A DNA stretch of 64,000 nucleotides from contig NZ_FTNI01000029.1 of the NCBI RefSeq assembly GCF_900156315.1, positions 21,841 to 85,840 of the forward strand. Direction: 5' to 3'. The notes under the pieces are model-generated. The model saw nothing but the letters and a program-made list of their open reading frames with translations. It did no database searches and was not told the DNA's origin. Positions 59,782 through 64,000 of this stretch are shown here, in pieces; the stretch's first letter is position 1, and each line of letters opens with the position of its first letter. The position numbers and the translations under genes were made by a program. This stretch comes from Microbispora rosea (GTDB lineage: Bacteria; Actinomycetota; Actinomycetes; Streptosporangiales; Streptosporangiaceae).

Positions 59782-60895
59782 TTACTTGTCTGCGCCCGAC
59801 CACAGGCGTCGCACGCCAGCGACGTAGTCCTGCGCGGTCTTCCCGGCGGGCGGCGGCATCAGCCCAGCGTGCACGAACGCGGCGAACATCGCGGGGAAAA
59901 CCGGTAGCGGCCCGTTCGACCACCCGTCGAACAGGTCGAACGGCACCTCAACGGTCGGGAAAGCACCGGCCGCGCGGTTGACCGCCGGCTGCAGCCGCCG
60001 CGGCGACGGCGGTATGCGCTTTTGCAGCTCGGCAGTGACCTGCAGCGCAGTGCCCGGAGGTAGGCCCAACTCGGCATCGATCGCGCTCAAGACGTCCGGG
60101 CCGTAAACCGAGTCGAGCGCGTGCGGGCGCAGCTCTAACAGCAGATCGGCCAGTGGTGCGGTCAGCTCATCAAAGCGGGCGAGCTCTTCCAAGGCGTGCA
60201 GCATGTCGAGCTTGAGGACCTCGGGAGGGCGTAGCCCGACGTACGCGGCGCCGAGCGCGGCCAGAAGCGTCGATGGCTTGAGGTCGTCGGGGAGCAGCTC
60301 GGCGAGCAGCCCTGGCAGGTTCCGCCGTGACAGAAGCGTCAACGCGTCCTGTACTGCCGGGTCGTCGCTCACCCGCGCGATGAATGCCTCGTTGGTGTCG
60401 GCCAGGGCCGCCAGCCGGGCGAGCTGGTACCAGGGGGCGACCGCGACGATTCCCCACGGGACCAGGCCGAGATACCGCGCCGCTGTCTCCCGGTCGTCCC
60501 ATTGCTGGTGCAGCGCGCCGAACACGTGCGCGCGCAGCCTCGTGTCGATGTCGTCGTTCCTGCCGTACAGACCGCGCTAGGTGTCGAAAGCGGAACGACG
60601 CAGCTGGGTCTCGGCGCCCTCTCCGGCGAACCGTTGCAATGGCGTGCGGGCGTTGAGGGGCTTGCAGCCGGCCGTCGTGATGTAGTCCCACGCCCGGTCG
60701 GGGATGTGAACCGGGCGGACCGGCCCGGGCGGCAGCGGTGCGCCGGTCGCCTCGCGCGCTACGTGCGCGAGGCAGGCCCAGGCGCCGCGCCGCTCGAGGC
60801 GTAGCGCGTCCTCGGCCGCGCGCTGCAGGATCGCACGGCCCTCGGCGGTTGACGCGGTGTTGAGCAACGGCGTGCCTTCGCTCGACCAGCGGCGC
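59782..60895 (-). pseudogene. Hypothetical protein interrupted by an in-frame amber codon
   Basis: Two open stretches in the same frame meet at TAG 60577-60579. Upstream reads ALRLERRGAWACLAHVAREA and IPDRAWDYITTAGCKPLNAR. Downstream reads LYGRNDDIDTRLRARVFGAL, PWGIVAVAPWYQLARLAALA and PEVLKLDMLHALEELARFDE. Both halves are protein-like right up to the stop, which suggests a single point mutation in one gene. The N-terminus is cut near 60895. No family is recognised. Confidence 0.55.
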
Positions 60896-61084
60896 GCCAA
60901 CCCCGGCAAGGCCGGCCGCCCGGCCACGCGGCGCGAGCAGGCCGAGGCGATCGCCGCCCTGGCGGCCGAGCGCGGGCTTGATATCGAGGTCTACCCCGAC
61001 GAGGGCGCCGACTCGGGCCGGGAGATGCGCGAGGCGATCGCGCGGGGCGACCTCGAGCCGATGGGAGACGCCAGCGGACCGTAA
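60896..61084 (+). pseudogene. 3' remnant of an unknown gene
   Basis: The sequence GKAGRPATRREQAEAIAALA, then ERGLDIEVYPDEGADSGREM and REAIARGDLEPMG reads like the C-terminus of a real protein, but the frame before about 60896 is antisense to the leftward gene. A terminator follows. Confidence 0.45.
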
Positions 61085-61103
61085 CCCCGCCCTTTCCCGT
61101 ACT

Positions 61104-61134
61104 GGTGCCCCGCGTCCGATAGAGGCGGGGCACC
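61104..61134 (+). terminator. Intrinsic terminator
   Basis: Perfect arms GGTGCCCCGC and GCGGGGCACC with an 11-base loop, followed by TTTGTGT, 20 bp past the stop of the gene remnant. Confidence 0.75.
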
Positions 61135-61382
61135 TTTGTGTATTAATGTCCGATTTCTGGGCTCAGGGTTAGGGCTGGCGCGGGCCATTCAACCTGCTTT
61201 TTTGCGAAAAGGAATCAGCGTTCGGCAGTGATTTAAATCACGGGCGATCACTAATGGCAGATCCGCCAGAAGTTGGTTGTCTATGGAGAGCACCGCGTCG
61301 GTCGGTCATACCTGCAGGGATCGACCGGACTGACCCACCGGCGTCCCTCATGGTCCTGACGGGTCAAGGCAGGTGCGCAACC

Positions 61383-61586
61383 GTGAGTGCCAGAAGGCGA
61401 CCACGCAAGAAGGGAAAGGAGCCGGACTGGGGTGGCTGGATACTGCTCGTCTTGCGAGCAGCCCTGTCGCTGTGGGACTGGCTGAACAAGGAGGACGGGC
61501 CCAGTGAGCATCGCTGCCCACTTGAGCCCGTGACACGCAGGGCCCCGGTTCAAGCTGTTGCGGGCAGGAGCCGGGTCTCTGCATGA
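61383..61586 (+). CDS. Small basic/hydrophobic protein, family copy 2
   Basis: A 67-residue protein from GTG 61383: SARRRPRKKGKEPDWGGWIL, then LVLRAALSLWDWLNKEDGP. It is homologous to the 38-residue protein at 26581-26697, sharing the basic head, LRAAL, DWL and GP. About 75 bp upstream, CTGCAGGGATCGACCGG matches the region before copy 1, and a shared 16-mer and hairpin follow downstream. The longer C-terminus is unique to this copy. Function unknown. Confidence 0.6.
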   Translation: MSARRRPRKKGKEPDWGGWILLVLRAALSLWDWLNKEDGPSEHRCPLEPVTRRAPVQAVAGRSRVSA

Positions 61587-61602
61587 GTAGGGTAACCGGG
61601 GC
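61542..61602 (+). terminator. Long-loop hairpin shared with copy 1
   Basis: Arms GCCCCGGTT and AACCGGGGC with a 43-base loop spanning the stop codon. The left arm lies in a 16-mer (61536-61551) identical to the complement of 26529-26544. Confidence 0.45.
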
Positions 61603-61925
61603 ACACCCTCAAATCATGATCACTCAGGGTTTTGTGGGCTAGCCCACCCGATACAAGCCACAGGTGCGCCGAGCGAACCGGCAGTCGTCACGCGTAGGAC
61701 GATTCGCGGCAGCGTCTCGTCGGCCGGGGCCGCGGGCCCCTGCGGCGCGGCCGACAGCGGGTCGGCCTCGGCGACCTCCTCGGCGATCTCCTCTGCGGTG
61801 TCGATCGACTCGACACCGGCGTCGTCGTCGACCTCGACCGTGGGCGGGTCCTGCGGGTCGGCCTGGTCGATCTCGTCGCGCTGCTCTGGGGTGAGCTCGT
61901 CCTCGTCGAGGAACAGCGTCGTGCA

Positions 61926-62837
61926 GTTGTGAACTATGTAGCCGCGACCGACCGTATATGCATGGTCCTTTGTCGTAAGGTCATACACGTGCCCCCGAAA
62001 CCGCTCGCCATCGACGTCGATGACCTGCGCAAACGATACGAATCCGGCAAGTCGCTCGCCAAGGTGGCGAGCGAAGTCGGGTACAGCGTCAGCACCGTGT
62101 ATCTGCGCCTGCGGGACGCCGGGGTGCCGATCCGGACCCGCGCCGTCGGCAACAAGATCGGCGGCACACTGCGCCGGTCCGCCCTGCACGCCGACGTCGC
62201 CCGACTGTACGGCCAGGGCGTGAGAGTCCTGGCCATGGCGCAGCAGCTCGGTACGACGCGCCCCAAGATCGTGCGCTGCCTCGGCGACGTCGGGCTGCCC
62301 GTGCGGTCCGGCAGCGAAGCGAACACGATCCGTCTGCGTAGCGCTGGCGTGCGCGCCGACGTCACCCGGGCCGCTCATCTCAAGTTCGGTGATGGGAACC
62401 GCGAACTTGCCGAGGAACTCGAGCGCCGCGGGATAGCGGCCGAACGCGAGCACATCGTCGATCACATGAACGTCGACGTGCTCGCCGGCGGAACCCTGGC
62501 CGTCGAGGTGCACCGTCCGGGGGCCTCGCCCCTGTCCGTCGAGAGCCGCGAGCGCCAACGCATCGTAGACCTGCTGCACCGTGGGTTCCCGGTGCTCTAC
62601 GTGTGGGCCTACCGGAACAGCCGATGCCGCTACGACGTCTCGGCGTGCGCAGACCAGATAGTCGCCACGCTCGACCTGATCCATAAGGACCCATCCGCAG
62701 GCCGTCAGTACCGGGTGATCCGGGGTTGCGGTCAGGTCGTCGCCATAGGCGGTACGGAGCTTGAGCATCGGCCCGTCGTACTGCCGCCGCATGGCCGCCG
62801 TTACGGCACCTGCCACCAGCGTTGACCCCGGGAGGCA
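61926..62837 (-). other. Intein (304 residues) in the head-morphogenesis protein
   Basis: Splice blocks are clear. Block A starts with Cys1 in CLPGSTLVAG. Block B is LTATPDHPVLTACGWV with the conserved T-x-x-H. Block F is GHVYDLTTKDHAYTVGRGYI. Block G ends VHN followed by Cys. It would splice itself out and rejoin NCR to CTT. No LAGLIDADG or HNH endonuclease is encoded in this frame. About 200 residues between the blocks look like antisense text, because the other strand carries a separate gene. Confidence 0.88.
61962..62825 (+). CDS. Vsr-like homing endonuclease nested antisense in the intein
   Basis: A frame of 287 residues from ATG 61962 (GTG 61989 also possible), entirely inside the intein DNA on the opposite strand. 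Two HTH-like repeats come first: SLAKVASEVGYSVSTVYLRL then RDAGVPIR, and VLAMAQQLGTTRPKIVRCLG then DVGLPVR. A Vsr/DUF559-like nuclease core follows: AHLKFGDGNRELAEELERRG, IVDHMNVDVLAGGTLAVEVH, and LLHRGFPVLYVWAYRNSRCR. It ends with YRVIRGCGQVVA-type text. This matches Vsr-type homing endonucleases, which cut an intein-free allele. Confidence 0.75.
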   Translation: MVLCRKVIHVPPKPLAIDVDDLRKRYESGKSLAKVASEVGYSVSTVYLRLRDAGVPIRTRAVGNKIGGTLRRSALHADVARLYGQGVRVLAMAQQLGTTRPKIVRCLGDVGLPVRSGSEANTIRLRSAGVRADVTRAAHLKFGDGNRELAEELERRGIAAEREHIVDHMNVDVLAGGTLAVEVHRPGASPLSVESRERQRIVDLLHRGFPVLYVWAYRNSRCRYDVSACADQIVATLDLIHKDPSAGRQYRVIRGCGQVVAIGGTELEHRPVVLPPHGRRYGTCHQR

Positions 62838-63740
62838 CCTACAGTTGATCACCTCGTGCGGGGGGCCGCCCGGCATGCCGGGGAACTCGAGGGTGCGCCG
62901 CCGACGAGGAACGACGTCGCCAGGCGCCGCACCTGCCCGTCCGCGGCCCGGTGCGTCGGCCTCGTGCGGGCGTCGTCGGTCGCGAGCCATTGCTTGTAGA
63001 GGGTCAGGTCGAGGATGTCGGCCCGGGCCCGCGCACCCCAGTACGACCCGCCATTCAGCGCGCCGATCGTCTCGGTGCGGGCGATCCTGCGGGCTTTCCA
63101 CTGCCACCTGCGTTCGAGCCGGTACAGGTCGTCGTACAGCTCGCGCCGCGCGGCCCGCAGCGCCGCGGCCTCGGCCGGGTCGATGGTCGGGTCGTCGAGC
63201 CGCTTCTCGATCGCGACGATGCGGCCGCGTACCCGGCGGATTTCGGCCTGCTCGCCCTGCGCCCCCGCCGTGGTGTCAAAGTCGAGCACGGCGGCGATGC
63301 GGTCGCGGACCTGGTCGATCGTCTCGCCCTCGCTGATGGCCTCTTGGATCTCGGGGCGGATCTCCTCGAACTGCTCGGCCGGGAACAGCTTCAACCGGCT
63401 GAACACCTCGGCGATGTACGCCTCGCGGTACGGCTGATCCGACACGGTCGCGATGCGGGCGATCGCGAGGAACCGCTCGGCGAACAACTCCTCGAGTACG
63501 GGCATCGCGAACTCGGCCAGGGCGGCGGCCCACTCCGGTTCGCTGGCGGCGAATCCCTCCATGTTCGGCGGCGGCGCGGCGTCGGCGGTGACCGCGTCGG
63601 CCTGGCCGGTGCCGAGGACCAGGCGGCGCACCTCGGCGAGCCACCGTTCGATGGCCTTGCGCACGGCGGCCTCGACGTCGGCCTCGGCACCGAGCAAGAG
63701 CGCCGAGGCGCGCATGCGCTCGGGCAGCCACAGGTCGATC

Positions 63741-63941
63741 TCAAGCGCCACTGCGCGCCACCTCCTCGACGAGCGCGGCCAGTGCGGGCGTGACCGTGTG
63801 CATGCGCCAGGCGGTGAGTTCGTCGGCCTCGCTGCGGCCGGGGCAGCGGGCGCACCAGCCGAACGTGTCGTGCGCGGTGCTGATGTGCAGCACCACGGCG
63901 CCCGGCCGCTCGGGCTGCGGGTCGACGTCGGGGCCGGGCAC
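63741..63941 (-). CDS. Small phage-type protein
   Basis: A 66-residue protein, MPGPDVDPQPERPGAVVLHI then STAHDTFGWCARCPGRSEAD, with a CxxC pair. Its end overlaps the start of the head-morphogenesis gene by 11 bp, as in packed phage late operons. Function unknown. Confidence 0.55.
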   Translation of the reverse strand: MPGPDVDPQPERPGAVVLHISTAHDTFGWCARCPGRSEADELTAWRMHTVTPALAALVEEVARSGA

Positions 63942-63944
63942 GCG

Positions 63945-64000
63945 TCAGCCTTCGGCGGCCCACCGCATCGGCATCGGCACCGTCCCGTCGATGCCCTCCG
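63945..64000 (-). CDS. 3' end of a leftward phage gene (partial)
   Basis: The last 17 codons and stop (EGIDGTVPMPMRWAAEG) of a gene that begins beyond the window. By position, a portal or similar head gene is likely. Confidence 0.45.
   Translation of the reverse strand, partial: EGIDGTVPMPMRWAAEG

Larger units (their letters stand above)
61620..63751 (-). pseudogene. Phage head-morphogenesis (SPP1 gp7/Mu F-like) gene with intein
   Basis: From 63751 the frame encodes a helical N-terminus (LLGAEADVEAAVRKAIERWL), AIARIATVSDQPYREAYIAE, and the conserved KARRIARTETIGALNGGSYW and DARTRPTHRAADGQ of phage minor head proteins. A one-base deletion in a G/C run at 62890-62893 shifts the frame. The next frame gives LEFPGMPGGPPHEVINCR, where an intein interrupts INCR^CTTLFLDEDELTPEQRD. 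The C-terminal tail runs to 61620. Without the shift and after splicing it would be a normal head protein. It may be a true mutation or an assembly error. Confidence 0.75.

Noticed and set aside
61926..62837. LAGLIDADG-type endonuclease inside the intein frame
   Set aside because: No such motif is present in the minus frame; the nuclease signal is only on the plus strand.
1..64000. tRNA or rRNA genes as integration sites
   Set aside because: No sequence with a convincing acceptor stem, T-loop and anticodon arm was found by eye; a near miss at about 38890 has no matching acceptor stem.

Overview
The window is high-GC DNA from an actinomycete. The gene families (SCO6880-type conjugation protein, MOBP-type relaxase with MobC, type I-E CRISPR with GC-rich repeats, actinomycete tyrosine recombinases) fit the Streptosporangiales or a relative; the genus is an inference. 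It reads as an accessory region, either a large plasmid or a chromosomal patchwork of mobile elements. Genes with plasmid and conjugation roles are mostly intact, while many others carry frameshifts or stop codons. Some of those breaks could be homopolymer errors in the assembly.

Layout. 1-11 kb: a complete type I-E CRISPR-Cas locus. All eight cas genes lie on the minus strand, flanked by two arrays that run outward and share a conserved 56-nt leader. 11-13.4 kb: two decayed genes and an intact GNAT acetyltransferase. 13.4-16.4 kb: a mobilisation operon (mobC, relaxase, accessory protein). 16.4-20.5 kb: small and broken genes (a DUF3800-like pair, a lipoprotein, a ParA relic joined to a recombinase relic) and a lone DUF1883 protein. 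20.6-29 kb: nested remains of integrative elements, with one intact tyrosine recombinase, two recombinase relics, a PIN-domain protein, a HicB-like regulator, an excisionase-like gene, an HTH gene with iteron-like repeats, and small membrane or zinc-ribbon proteins. 29.5-38.3 kb: assorted accessory genes, including an HD-domain protein, a lone GyrB-type ATPase domain, an HTH/Rep-like protein and a protein with two ribbon-helix-helix units.

39.4-43.6 kb: a two-gene module that looks like an amyloid-signalling defence pair. A small Bell-like effector and an NLR-like STAND NTPase with a beta-propeller share a short QAGRDQH motif. 43.7-47.9 kb: ParA/ParB-like partition genes, a repeat-rich non-coding stretch that may be the centromere or origin, and an HTH protein. 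48-49 kb: an intact thyA next to a truncated dihydrofolate reductase and a transposase relic. 49.4-54.8 kb: part of a conjugative type IV secretion operon (peptidoglycan hydrolase, small membrane protein, VirB8-like, VirB6/TrbL-like, SCO6880-like). No VirB4 or coupling protein follows it.

55-64 kb: a mosaic of truncated phage and regulator genes. It ends in a phage head-morphogenesis gene interrupted by an intein. The DNA of that intein also encodes, on the opposite strand, what looks like a Vsr-type homing endonuclease. That nested arrangement and the Bell/NLR pair are the two most noteworthy systems here.
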